Positions 7,713 to 15,536 are shown, numbered from the stretch's first letter. The stretch: 64,000 bases of DNA from Synergistaceae bacterium (GCA_018436725.1 JAHDKT010000053.1:62001-126000); one strand, 5' to 3'. Numbers and translations are program-made. Notes: generated from the sequence alone by a model not told the origin.

Positions 7713-9098
7713 CTATCCTCTCGCCGAGAGGAGTTCCGTGAGGTCGTTGAAGCGCTCCAGATCCTCCATATGGAGAACGGCGTCGATGATCCCGTCCGTT
7801 TTGCCCTCGTCGGAGAATGCCTTGCCCGCAAGCGCCTTGAACTTCCACAGAAGCTCCTCGTGCGTGAAGGGGTTCTTCGGGTGCCCCTTCGGGAAGCTCT
7901 CCCGAAGATTGAACACCCGCCCGTCCTTCAGATGAACGTCCACTTTCACCGTGTACCGCAGATGCCGAGGCAGCTTCTCGATCTCCTCGTCGCTGACAAC
8001 TTCGACCTTCTTGGCGAACTCCAGAATTCGGGGATCCTTGATCTTCTCGTCGGTGAACTGATCGATGAAGGCGTTCCCTTCCAACAGCGTCACGGAGCAG
8101 ACGTAGGGGTGACTGAGCTGGGCTGCGACCACGCTGGTGATGGCATCCGCGTCCACCGAGTACTTGTGCGTGATGGAGGTCGTGTGCGCCACGACTTTCG
8201 CGATGTCGTCGGGTGTGATTTCGGGGTGCTCGTCGCGGAATTTCCGCAGGGCCCCGATGGTGGTGTGCTTGCTGCGGCAGGTGGAGTAGAACTTCAGTCC
8301 GATGCCCATCAGCTCCCAACGGGAGCCGAGGTCTCCGCTCGTCCTCTCCACGTCGTAGACGTCGTCGGTGAAGCAGTTGTAAAAGCCGCCGAACTTGTTT
8401 TCGAAGATGTCCTCGATGCCGGTGAAACCCTTTTGGGCGAGAAGCGCGCCGATGATCGCGCCCTCGGAAGACTTGGACGGCACGATGCGTTTCGCCATGG
8501 AGGCGAACTGGACGGCCTGCAAGCCTCCGGCCCAGTTACCGGCGATGCCCATGGCGTGTCCCATCTGCTCCGGCGTGAGTCCGAGCATTTTTCCCACTCC
8601 CGCGGTGGAGCCGAACGGACAGCACGTCCCTGTATTGTTCCACCCCTGATGCGCTATCTCCATGCCAACCGGAGCTGCCACGCGGCAGGATATCTCGTAG
8701 GCCAGGACGGCGGCCGTGAGGAAATCCTTTCCGCTCAGGGTTCCCGTCTTCTCCGCGAAGGCCGTGATGCAGCCGAGCACGCCCGTGGAAACGTGGATGA
8801 TGCCGTCGGTGTGCGTGTCGTCCAGCTCGAAGGAGTTGATTGCCGAGCCGTTGAGCATCATAGCCTCGATCACCGACGTTTTCCGGTCCGTACCCCAGAT
8901 CGTGGCCTCCTTGCGGTCCGTCAAACTTTCCAGGACGTCGCGGTAGATCCGCATCCACGGCGTCGTCGAGCCGAAGAGCCCGCAGCCGTAGCAGTCGAGC
9001 ATCACTCTCTTCAGGTGGTCGATGACCTCCGGAGGGATGTCCTCGAAGCGCAGCTCCGACGAGAATTTCGAGAGGCGTTCGTTGATCGTGTCCATCAT
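7713..9098 (-). CDS. MmgE/PrpD family protein (third paralogue, altered active-site motif)
   Basis: 461 residues, ATG preceded by AGGAGG at 8 nt. Family motifs can be followed: FELDDTHTD, then GWNNTGT where the other two copies have GFHSTGT and GFHPTGT, then AKRIVPSKSSEG (Lys kept) and FYSTCRSKHTTI (His kept). The His of the GFHxTG motif, a catalytic-site residue in the PrpD/cis-aconitate decarboxylase fold, is thus Asn here, and the HP of the LDDxH...HP segment is HV. Activity may differ from a classical 2-methylcitrate dehydratase (other substrate, epimerase or decarboxylase). It is 17 bp downstream of the second paralogue and 28 bp upstream of the hydro-lyase large subunit. Confidence 0.9.
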   Translation of the reverse strand: MMDTINERLSKFSSELRFEDIPPEVIDHLKRVMLDCYGCGLFGSTTPWMRIYRDVLESLTDRKEATIWGTDRKTSVIEAMMLNGSAINSFELDDTHTDGIIHVSTGVLGCITAFAEKTGTLSGKDFLTAAVLAYEISCRVAAPVGMEIAHQGWNNTGTCCPFGSTAGVGKMLGLTPEQMGHAMGIAGNWAGGLQAVQFASMAKRIVPSKSSEGAIIGALLAQKGFTGIEDIFENKFGGFYNCFTDDVYDVERTSGDLGSRWELMGIGLKFYSTCRSKHTTIGALRKFRDEHPEITPDDIAKVVAHTTSITHKYSVDADAITSVVAAQLSHPYVCSVTLLEGNAFIDQFTDEKIKDPRILEFAKKVEVVSDEEIEKLPRHLRYTVKVDVHLKDGRVFNLRESFPKGHPKNPFTHEELLWKFKALAGKAFSDEGKTDGIIDAVLHMEDLERFNDLTELLSARG

Positions 9099-9114
9099 GG
9101 TGCATTCCTCCTTT

Positions 9115-10476
9115 TCAAATTTGAAGCAGTTCCGCGAAGGAGGCTATCTCCTCGCGGGATTCGATCGTTCCGGCCTCGGCGACGATGCGTTCGGCCCTTT
9201 CCGGGGGAATGACGTCGGCCGTGACGTCGCGGAACTTCGTTACGAGATCCGCGTCCGTCATTGGGTTTTCCGGGTCTCCCTTGGCGTGGTCGATCCGCGC
9301 CGAAGCGGTGTTCCCCTTCCGATCGCGGATCTCGACGATCATCGATCGGGGGTTCGGGTACAGTTTTTGAATCTCATCGTCGATTTCGATCCGGACAAGA
9401 TCGGAAACCCGCCGAACCTCCGGATCGCGAATCGCGTCCTCCTCGTACTCTCCGAGTCCGGCTCTTCCTCTGACCAGTATCGAGGCGATGCCGTACTGGA
9501 TGCTCAGACGCGCGTGGAGCGGGGAGCGGTAGTCGGGGATGTCCGACCCCTGCTTCGCGTTGCGGTGGGTGCGCACGACGATGGATTCGATCTCCTCCGG
9601 AGGAAAGGGGCGCTGCTCCAGGTCTTTCTGCGTCGCTTCGATGGCGTAGTGAACGTACCGGCACGAGCAGAAGGGCTTGAAGTAGATGCGGAGAAAGTGC
9701 CAGTCGATCCCGAGATTCGCCGTCACGAGCGCGAGGTCGGGATTCTCCGCGAAGCAGTGGAAAAACCCCAGGCTCCCTTCGAGAATCTCCGAAGGCCCCG
9801 TCATTCCGTCCCTGGCGAGCATCGCCGAGAGGATGCCGTTGCGGGCGGCGTTTCCGGGGTGGAGGTGTTTGGAGACGGCGCCGTCGATCTCGTATTGGTT
9901 GATACCCGATGCCAGACTTCCGGCAAGGCCGAACGCATGGACGGTCTCCTGCGGAGAGAGGTCGAGTATTTTCGCGGCTGCTGCGGTTGTTCCGAAGACG
10001 GCGATGGTTCCGGTCGGATGGAATCCCCGCAGGTAGTGCCCCGGATTGATGGCCGTCCCTATGCGGAGCGAAACTTCGTATCCAGCGACGATCGCCTCGA
10101 CGAGGCGTACTCCGGAGATCCCCTCCGCTTCGCCCAAAGCGAGCGACATCGGGACGATGGACGCTCCCGGGTGATAGGTGGCGTGTTTCGATCCGTCGTC
10201 CAGTTCCAGCGCGTGCGCGGCCATGCCGTTTACGAGGGAGGCCGTCATGGAGGAGCGGCGGAAGCGGCTTCCCGCGATCACGGCCTCCTCTTTTTCCGAG
10301 AGTCTTTCCGCGAAACGACGCCCCGCCCGACCGCTCAGGGAGAGTCTGCTTCCGGCGAGAAGGGCGCCCACCGTGTCCAGAAGACAGTTGCGGGCCTGGG
10401 AACGAACCCGGGAGGAAAGCTGTTCATAGTGCAGAGTCGACGTGAAGGCGGCGAGTTTTTCCGTAAGCGATGCCAC
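9115..10476 (-). CDS. MmgE/PrpD family protein (second paralogue)
   Basis: About 453 residues. I chose GTG at 10476 because TAAGGAG lies 8-9 nt upstream; a GTG at 10485 overlaps that SD. It contains ALELDDGSKHATYHPG, GFHPTGT, SKHLHPGNAARNGIL and FCSCRYVHYAI, so all residues usually considered active-site (Asp, His, Lys, His) are present. Family members are 2-methylcitrate dehydratase, cis-aconitate decarboxylase or iminodisuccinate epimerase. It sits 12 bp after the DUF4387 gene. The three paralogues in this operon are strongly diverged, so they probably act on different intermediates or form different complexes rather than being a fresh duplication. Confidence 0.9.
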   Translation of the reverse strand: MASLTEKLAAFTSTLHYEQLSSRVRSQARNCLLDTVGALLAGSRLSLSGRAGRRFAERLSEKEEAVIAGSRFRRSSMTASLVNGMAAHALELDDGSKHATYHPGASIVPMSLALGEAEGISGVRLVEAIVAGYEVSLRIGTAINPGHYLRGFHPTGTIAVFGTTAAAAKILDLSPQETVHAFGLAGSLASGINQYEIDGAVSKHLHPGNAARNGILSAMLARDGMTGPSEILEGSLGFFHCFAENPDLALVTANLGIDWHFLRIYFKPFCSCRYVHYAIEATQKDLEQRPFPPEEIESIVVRTHRNAKQGSDIPDYRSPLHARLSIQYGIASILVRGRAGLGEYEEDAIRDPEVRRVSDLVRIEIDDEIQKLYPNPRSMIVEIRDRKGNTASARIDHAKGDPENPMTDADLVTKFRDVTADVIPPERAERIVAEAGTIESREEIASFAELLQI

Positions 10477-10488
10477 GAGCGTCACTCC

Positions 10489-10815
10489 TTACTCCTCCCA
10501 GGGTACTTCCAGCGAGAAGAGGGGAGCGTACTGCTGGCACCCGTACACGTCCGTCTCACCGGGGCCGCCGCTGGGCGTCTTCCGCTTGATGTTCGCCTTG
10601 ATCCCCATGCCCGGATCGAAGAACATGAAGTCGAGGATTTTTTCCTCGGGAAGCCCGTAGACGTCGGCGATCGCCTTTTGCGTCACCGCGCCCGACCGTT
10701 TCACCCTCTCGTAGACTCCCCTGTCGGCGAAGATGATCTCGAGGGTGATCATAAAGCTGCCGGCGTTCTTGCTCCGGATCGTCCTGGCCAGATCGCAGAT
10801 GTTCTTTGTCTTCAT
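10489..10815 (-). CDS. DUF4387 domain protein
   Basis: 108 residues, recognised from KTKNICDLARTIRSKNAG at the start, FMITLEIIFAD and the conserved PSGGPGETDVYGCQQYAPL near the C-terminus. No signal peptide or membrane segment. Its ATG overlaps the preceding PrpD stop (ATGA), and GGGAGG is the SD. DUF4387 proteins are repeatedly found beside or fused to AtuA (DUF1446) proteins, and both partners are present here, so a complex is plausible. The biochemical function of the family is not known to me. The tight overlap argues for an enzyme subunit required in fixed ratio with the AtuA/PrpD products. Confidence 0.85.
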   Translation of the reverse strand: MKTKNICDLARTIRSKNAGSFMITLEIIFADRGVYERVKRSGAVTQKAIADVYGLPEEKILDFMFFDPGMGIKANIKRKTPSGGPGETDVYGCQQYAPLFSLEVPWEE

Positions 10816-12209
10816 GATGTGCGAAACCTCCCGAAATGATCAAGAATATGACGGTACTCCACTTTTTCCGGCGTCGTTTCGACGCAGAGCTTCCACAGCC
10901 CCTCCACGAATCCGGCGGGGTAGTAGGGGGCGAGCATGGCCGTCAGTTTTTCCACAAGATCCCCGTCGCTCACCGGGTTCTCAGGCTCTCCTTTCGCGAC
11001 CGGAATTCCTTTCTCGAAGACGCGTCCGTCCTTCAAAGCAAGGCGGAGCCACGCGCCCCTTTCCTCGGGGTACAGCGCGTTCATCCGCTCGTCCGCCTCG
11101 ATGCGCACGAGGGCCGCCGCCCGACGGAGTTCTTCGTCCCGCAGTAGTTCGGGGGTGTAGTCCTGCAACGTCACATTTCCCTTGCGGAGCGCCAGCGCCA
11201 GAGAGAAGGGCATGCTGAACATCGCTTCCTCGAAAGTCTCCGGCAGCGCGATCCGTCCCACTTCGACGATGCCCAGCGTGTACGTCTTTACGAAGATCGA
11301 CTCCGCATCCTTCTCCGTGCAGCCGAGAAGGGAGCGGGCCTCCCTGGCGAGGTCGATGGCCGCGTGGCAGTGTCTGCACGTCGGGTAGAGCTTGGTGTAG
11401 GTGAGCAGAATCTCCCACCGGCTTCCGAGTTCTCCGACGAGGGCGTCTTCGGAGAACTCGGAGGCGCACATCGCCTTGAGCCAGCCGTGATGTCCCTCGA
11501 AAAGCGTCCGAGGCGACTTCGCCCCTCTTTTCGCGAGTTCCGCCGAGAGCACGCCCGCGTGCGCCGATTTTCCGGGCTGCAGCGGCTTGATGCCGGGGTG
11601 GTCGTGGAGCATCTCCTGCAACCCGGCGCTCTGCAGGCCGCCCATGGACATCGCGTAGGCGAACCGCTCGGGGGGGAGTTTCAGGATGGAGGCGCACCCG
11701 GCCGCCGCGCCGATGGAGCCGCAGGTGCCGGTCGAGTGGAAGCCGCGCTTGAGATGGGACGGGTTGATCGCTCTCGCCGCACGGAGCATCGCGTCGTACC
11801 CGACGGCGATGCCCTTGAGCAGCTCCGCGTACGACGCCCCCTCCTTCTCGCCCGTCGCAAGCACTGCCGGGACGACGGCCACCGCCGGGTGCGACGTCCC
11901 CCACCGGTGCCCGTCGTCGAGTTCGATGGAGTGCGCCATGATTCCCATGGCGAGCGCGGCGTTGGGCGCGGGAACTTTCGCGCCGTCGCAGAGGATGGTG
12001 GCTTCCGCCTTGCCGCCGGTCTCCCTGGCGTAGGCGTTGTAGATGGACGCCAGCTCCCCCTCCTTGAAACCGGCGGCCGTCTCGCAGAGGAAGTCGACGA
12101 GCACTCTGCGCGCCTTCTCCATGACCTCCTTCGGAATATCTTCGGAAGAGAGGGGAGCGTAAAAATCGGCAAGCTTCGTCAGAAAGGTATTCGTCACGTC
12201 GGTCGTCAT
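10812..12209 (-). CDS. MmgE/PrpD family protein (first paralogue)
   Basis: 465 residues. ATG at 12209 lies 4 nt after the AtuA stop, and the gene overlaps DUF4387 by ATGA. Motifs: IELDDGHRWGTSHPAVAVVPA, GFHSTGT, KPLQPGKSAHAGVL and LYPTCRHCHAAIDLA; the Asp, His, Lys and His expected at the PrpD active site are all present. The HPAVAVVPA and CRHCHAAID segments are close to the family consensus, so a true dehydratase-type reaction on a citrate- or malate-like acid is reasonable. It is encoded between the AtuA-type and DUF4387 proteins, which suggests all three serve one substrate. Confidence 0.92.
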   Translation of the reverse strand: MTTDVTNTFLTKLADFYAPLSSEDIPKEVMEKARRVLVDFLCETAAGFKEGELASIYNAYARETGGKAEATILCDGAKVPAPNAALAMGIMAHSIELDDGHRWGTSHPAVAVVPAVLATGEKEGASYAELLKGIAVGYDAMLRAARAINPSHLKRGFHSTGTCGSIGAAAGCASILKLPPERFAYAMSMGGLQSAGLQEMLHDHPGIKPLQPGKSAHAGVLSAELAKRGAKSPRTLFEGHHGWLKAMCASEFSEDALVGELGSRWEILLTYTKLYPTCRHCHAAIDLAREARSLLGCTEKDAESIFVKTYTLGIVEVGRIALPETFEEAMFSMPFSLALALRKGNVTLQDYTPELLRDEELRRAAALVRIEADERMNALYPEERGAWLRLALKDGRVFEKGIPVAKGEPENPVSDGDLVEKLTAMLAPYYPAGFVEGLWKLCVETTPEKVEYRHILDHFGRFRTS

Positions 12210-12213
12210 GACG

Positions 12214-13602
12214 TCAGACCCCCGGGACGGTCTCGAAGGAAAAGCGGAATATTCCGGGGTCGAGCGGATCCTTCAGCGTAAGAAGGTGGTCCACCGTCCA
12301 CTGGTAGCACTTGTTCTTCGGGAAAAGCGGTTCGTCGGTGAGCAGGGCCACGGAACCTCCCGACGAGTTCATCTGCCCCGGATAGCTCATGTAGAAGAAT
12401 CGGAACTTGGCGCATTTGGCTACCGACGTGGCCAGCTCCACATCCTTCGAGATAACTTCGATGACGATGGCGACTTCGTGGGCCGATGTGAGCGCGACCG
12501 GTTCGTTCTCCCGCATCAGGGCGTTCTTTCCGTACGTATGGAAGAAGAGTTCATACCGATCGTCTCGAGCCGGTCCGATAATTTCGGATACCTTCTTCCG
12601 AGTATCGGCCAGAATCCGGTCGAGATTCGCGATGGCCCGCGTGTCGCGGATGCCCACGAGATGGTAGACTCTATGTCCCGCTTCGCCCGCTCCTTCGAGC
12701 TTTACTTTGTAACTGCCGTCGGGAGAGGGAACGAAGAGGCTGCCCGTTACTTTGCAGATGCGCTCGGTCATGGCCTCGTACTTGCTGGCGTGCATGTCGA
12801 GGATGCCTCCGGGCAGCGCCTGGACGAAAGGATTCGTCCGCTCGTACATGGAGTGCGCGGCGACGCTGTGCGGCGTCGCCTGCTGGTCGGGGTGAATGGG
12901 TTCGATGGTGAAGCAGTCGTCGTAGACCGTACCGACGATGGACTCCTTCACCTTCTGTGGCCAGCAGACGAGCGAGGCGCACTCGGCCGCTTTTCCCATG
13001 TGGAGGCTTATTCCCCTGTCGAACCCCTTGAAGATGGGGTACGCGGCAAGCACCGCGTCGTCGCAGGCGCGTCCGGCGATAATAACGTCGGCGCCCCTGG
13101 AGAGCGCGTGGATGATCTGCTCCACGCCCATGCTCGCGGTAACGTTCGTGGTGTTGTCCAGCACGTCGTCCGTCAGGGGAAACGAAGCGCCGAGCGGTTC
13201 GCTCTCCCCGTTCCTCACTCGTTTCCGGAGCGCGTCCATCGGTATCTGGGAGTAGATAAGGGCCATGGTGAAGGGCTCCAGCTTCCGTTCCTTCGCCACG
13301 TCTCTGATGATGTCCGCGTACAGATTCACACCTCTGTCCGTTCCCGTCGTGCTGCACGATCCGACGATCATGGGGACCTTCTTCTTCCGGGCCTCCACGA
13401 GCGTGATCTCGAGATCGTGACGTTCCCACTCGATCGGGTTGTGGGGCATGTCCGCCCCCAGAAACGTCGGCCCGGCGTCGGCCGTTCCCGCGTCCGCTCC
13501 GAAGCAGTCTATGTCCCGCTTCACCCCCTCGTAAAACGTTCCTTTCTCGATAATGTTGTCTCCGAGGTTCCCTGTCGACACCAAGAGAGAAACTTTCCGC
13601 AT
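12214..13602 (-). CDS. AtuA-family (DUF1446) acyclic terpene utilisation-like protein
   Basis: 462 residues, first gene of the minus-strand block. The GADAGTADAGP motif near residue 35 and the VGSCSTTGTDRGV segment are hallmarks of DUF1446/AtuA. AtuA is needed for acyclic terpene (citronellol/geranyl-CoA) degradation in Pseudomonas, but the molecular activity of the family is unclear. No CoA ligase or carboxylase is nearby, so a terpene pathway is not indicated; the context is hydroxy-acid breakdown with PrpD, LeuCD-type and lyase enzymes. The downstream PrpD gene starts 4 nt after its stop. Transcription very likely starts at the TTGACA/TATGAT promoter centred about 95 bp upstream. Confidence 0.9.
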   Translation of the reverse strand: MRKVSLLVSTGNLGDNIIEKGTFYEGVKRDIDCFGADAGTADAGPTFLGADMPHNPIEWERHDLEITLVEARKKKVPMIVGSCSTTGTDRGVNLYADIIRDVAKERKLEPFTMALIYSQIPMDALRKRVRNGESEPLGASFPLTDDVLDNTTNVTASMGVEQIIHALSRGADVIIAGRACDDAVLAAYPIFKGFDRGISLHMGKAAECASLVCWPQKVKESIVGTVYDDCFTIEPIHPDQQATPHSVAAHSMYERTNPFVQALPGGILDMHASKYEAMTERICKVTGSLFVPSPDGSYKVKLEGAGEAGHRVYHLVGIRDTRAIANLDRILADTRKKVSEIIGPARDDRYELFFHTYGKNALMRENEPVALTSAHEVAIVIEVISKDVELATSVAKCAKFRFFYMSYPGQMNSSGGSVALLTDEPLFPKNKCYQWTVDHLLTLKDPLDPGIFRFSFETVPGV

Positions 13603-13645
13603 GGGTTTGTCTCCTTCCGTGAATGGTGTAAAATAATAAAAAATT

Positions 13646-13674
13646 GAGTCTACGGAAATTGACTTCCGAAACTC
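13646..13674. promoter_or_regulatory. Inverted repeat just downstream of the operon promoter (candidate operator)
   Basis: GAGT-N3-CGGAA-N6-TTCCG-N2-ACTC, a 29-bp imperfect palindrome. It covers the predicted start of transcription of the minus-strand operon (the -10 box lies at 13683-13688). That placement suits a repressor operator, and the regulator encoded divergently at 13873 is the obvious candidate (inference). An RNA hairpin role in the leader is the alternative. Confidence 0.5.
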
Positions 13675-13682
13675 TTTTTGTC

Positions 13683-13711
13683 ATCATAGGTTCGACTTCT
13701 TTATTTGTCAA
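13683..13711 (-). promoter_or_regulatory. Sigma70-type promoter of the AtuA-PrpD-TRAP operon
   Basis: On the minus strand TTGACA (13711-13706), 17-bp spacer, TATGAT (13688-13683). The -35 is consensus and the -10 is 5/6. It faces the AtuA gene 81 bp away and is the only strong promoter seen upstream of the block ending at 395. Confidence 0.75.
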
Positions 13712-13757
13712 GGTGTTTTTTGATTTTATTGAGTGTTTCTAAGGTTTCTTTTCTAAA

Positions 13758-13786
13758 GTGAAACTTCATGCTGTTTGTAGTATGAT
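13758..13786 (+). promoter_or_regulatory. Possible promoter of the DUF128 regulator gene
   Basis: GTGAAA (13758-13763), 17-bp spacer, TATGAT (13781-13786), about 87 bp before the chosen start codon. The -35 is 4/6. It is divergent from the operon promoter, leaving about 45 bp between the two -35 regions. Confidence 0.4.
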
Positions 13787-13872
13787 AGTAGATGGGTTCT
13801 GATTCGGAAGTGTATTGCTTTAGTGTGAAAAGCTATGAATTATCCGCCTTTGCAGAGAGGGAGGAGAGTCGT

Positions 13873-14904
13873 ATGTTCGAGCCGGCAGTGTATCCGGAAA
13901 CAGTGGTGGAGATCATTCGTATCCTGTATTTTTCCGGCAAACTCCGGACCTCGGGAGATTTGCAGCTTGCGCTTGCAAAAAGAGGTGTGGATGTTGAAAC
14001 GCGGACGATACGCTATCATTTGACGAATCTTGAAAGCGCCATGATCGTAAGGCGTTTCGGAAACAGGGGGGTCATGTTGACCGACTTCGGAGTGGAAGAA
14101 GCCAAAGCTCTTCTGGTCTTCGACAGAGTCGGCGATCTGGCGATGGAGACGGAGAGGCTGTCGCTGGAATGCGAATATACGCCTTCTTCGCGGAGGGGCA
14201 GCATAATGGTCAATACGCTGCTGGTGGATGAAGCGAGGACGGAAGAAGCTCTGGCGACGCTGCTCGTGGCCGCGCGAAGCGGTGTGATCGTCTCGTCGCG
14301 GCTTGGAGTGCTGCGTCCGGGGCAGCGGATGTGGAACTACGAGATCCCCCGGGGGAAAAACGCCCTGATAGGCGTCTCCAGTCGGAATTACGACGTCCTG
14401 CTTCATCAGTTGCGAATACCGACGGAGACGAGCGCGACCTTCTTATTGCGGGTCGAGGAAGGGAAACCGAAGGGGATCGTCGACATCATTTCGCATGCGG
14501 GAACGACGCTCAGTCCGGGAGAACTGCTTATTCGCGGGAAGTATACTTCGGTTCTCGATGCGGCGGAACAGGGCGGCGGCCTTGTGACTGCCGCCATCAA
14601 GACATTCCCTTCGGCGTACTTCGACGAGGTGAAAGAGCGAATGGACGGTCTCGATGCGACGCTCTTCGCCGGACCTCTGGAATTGAAGGCGCAGATTCCG
14701 CACGCGTACCAACTGTCGTACAGGGATCGGAACAAGGGATATATGATCGTCTACGGAGGAGCGAATTTTCTTGCCCCGCTGATAGAGCGAAATATCGCTG
14801 AAAAGCTCTCGATAAGTCACGGTTTGTTCCCCGTCGAACGCATGCTTCCGGTAGAAGAGGTGAAGAATGCTTTTTTCGCAAGGAGCGGGGCGGGGGGAGC
14901 GTAA
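13873..14904 (+). CDS. DUF128 / NrpR-type winged-helix transcriptional regulator
   Basis: About 343 residues. ATG at 13873 is chosen because GGGAGGAGAG precedes it; the frame is open further upstream. Residues ~8-70 form a winged-helix domain (EIIRILYFSGKLRTS, QLALAKRGVDVETRTIRYHL, LTDFGVEEAK). The rest resembles the DUF128 domain that senses metabolites in NrpR of archaea (EEALATLLVAARSGVIVSSRLG, GEGK-like turns, the alternating GTTLSPGELLIRGKYTSVLDAAEQG). It probably binds DNA as a dimer and responds to a small acid. It is divergent from the AtuA/PrpD operon and is the natural candidate for its control; the palindrome at 13646-13674 could be its site. Autoregulation is possible. Confidence 0.8.
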   Translation: MFEPAVYPETVVEIIRILYFSGKLRTSGDLQLALAKRGVDVETRTIRYHLTNLESAMIVRRFGNRGVMLTDFGVEEAKALLVFDRVGDLAMETERLSLECEYTPSSRRGSIMVNTLLVDEARTEEALATLLVAARSGVIVSSRLGVLRPGQRMWNYEIPRGKNALIGVSSRNYDVLLHQLRIPTETSATFLLRVEEGKPKGIVDIISHAGTTLSPGELLIRGKYTSVLDAAEQGGGLVTAAIKTFPSAYFDEVKERMDGLDATLFAGPLELKAQIPHAYQLSYRDRNKGYMIVYGGANFLAPLIERNIAEKLSISHGLFPVERMLPVEEVKNAFFARSGAGGA

Positions 14905-14919
14905 AGACGGAGCGGCGGT

Positions 14920-15111
14920 TTAGTTTCTTTTGCCGTTTTCGGCAAGGGGAGCGGCAAAGCGTTTCCGCAAAGCATCCGCCGCCCCCTTCTCGGAGAAGTA
15001 GACCGGCGCATTCATCGAGATGGAGGCGTTCCCGGTCGTCTTCGCCGCCATCTCCGTGACGGCCTGGATGCGCTCGGCGCTCTTCGTCCACGGCGACAGA
15101 GAAAGGGCCAC
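14920..15111 (-). pseudogene. C-terminal remnant of an unrecognised protein
   Basis: On the minus strand the frame from about 15190 down to a stop at 14920 reads like a protein C-terminus (YLSGALVALSLSPWTKSAER, later SISMNAPVYFSEKGAADAL). It has no plausible start or SD, and upstream the frame runs into the hairpin at 15141-15194. I do not recognise the family. Together with the SGNH fragment next to it, this suggests a stretch of decayed genes between the DUF128 regulator and the TRAP operon. Confidence 0.35.
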
Positions 15112-15140
15112 GAGGGCTCCGGATAAGTAGACGACTGGAC

Positions 15141-15194
15141 GAACGCAAGCGAAGCGAGCAAGGAGCCCTGTCGCTCGCTTCGTTCGTATTTTTT
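15141..15194 (+). repeat. Bulged long hairpin followed by T-run
   Basis: Arms GAACG-[6 nt]-AAGCGAGC and GCTCGCTTCGTTC (15174-15186) separated by a short loop, then TATTTTTTT. On the plus strand it has the form of an intrinsic terminator. It lies 240 bp after the regulator stop inside the remnant region, so it could equally be a relic or a mobile palindromic repeat. Confidence 0.4.
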
Positions 15195-15312
15195 TGGCGC
15201 TGGTTGATCGGCGGCTTGTGCGGACGGTGCGAGGCCGTCCGTATCGAGCCGTATGATCGAATCGAAGGCGTCCGCGAGGGGGTCCATCCCCACGCGATCG
15301 GGAATATACGTC

Positions 15313-15401
15313 GCCATCGCCTTCCCGATGCGCTCCGCCATGATGCGGTACCCTGCGGCGTTGGGATGCATCCCGGCGACCTTGTTGTTTTTTCTATACA
15401 T
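15313..15401 (-). pseudogene. C-terminal fragment of an SGNH hydrolase gene (partial duplicate)
   Basis: The minus-strand frame contains HPNAAGYRIMAERIGKAMA, the C-terminal catalytic Asp-x-x-His block of SGNH/GDSL esterases but without the Asp. Positions 15313-15368 match 20628-20683, inside the intact SGNH gene, at 53 of 56 bases. The N-terminal GDSL part is absent, so this is a truncated copy. Downstream the frame runs into unrelated sequence. No start or ribosome-binding site is evident. Confidence 0.65.
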
Positions 15402-15536
15402 TGCATGAAGCGAGGAGGGAGGGTAAATCGATCCGCGGTTGAAACCTCTCTAAAACGGCCGAATCAATAATTTTTCCCCTCGTTTGCCGAAGTGATATGG
15501 ATGTAAAAAGTGCTTTTCCGAACATTCTTTTCTGCC

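Noticed and set aside
6393..9212. A 939-codon open frame on the plus strand
   Set aside because: It lies exactly opposite the LeuC-like and PrpD genes, which have clear motifs and SDs. The translation is Arg/His/Gly-rich without family features: a shadow caused by high GC.
12214..13602. Acyclic terpene degradation locus because of AtuA
   Set aside because: No geranyl-CoA carboxylase, CoA ligase or acyl-CoA dehydrogenase genes accompany it; the context is hydroxy-acid metabolism.
15141..15194. Transposon end or att site at the long hairpin
   Set aside because: No transposase or integrase, no matching second copy in the window and no target duplication seen.
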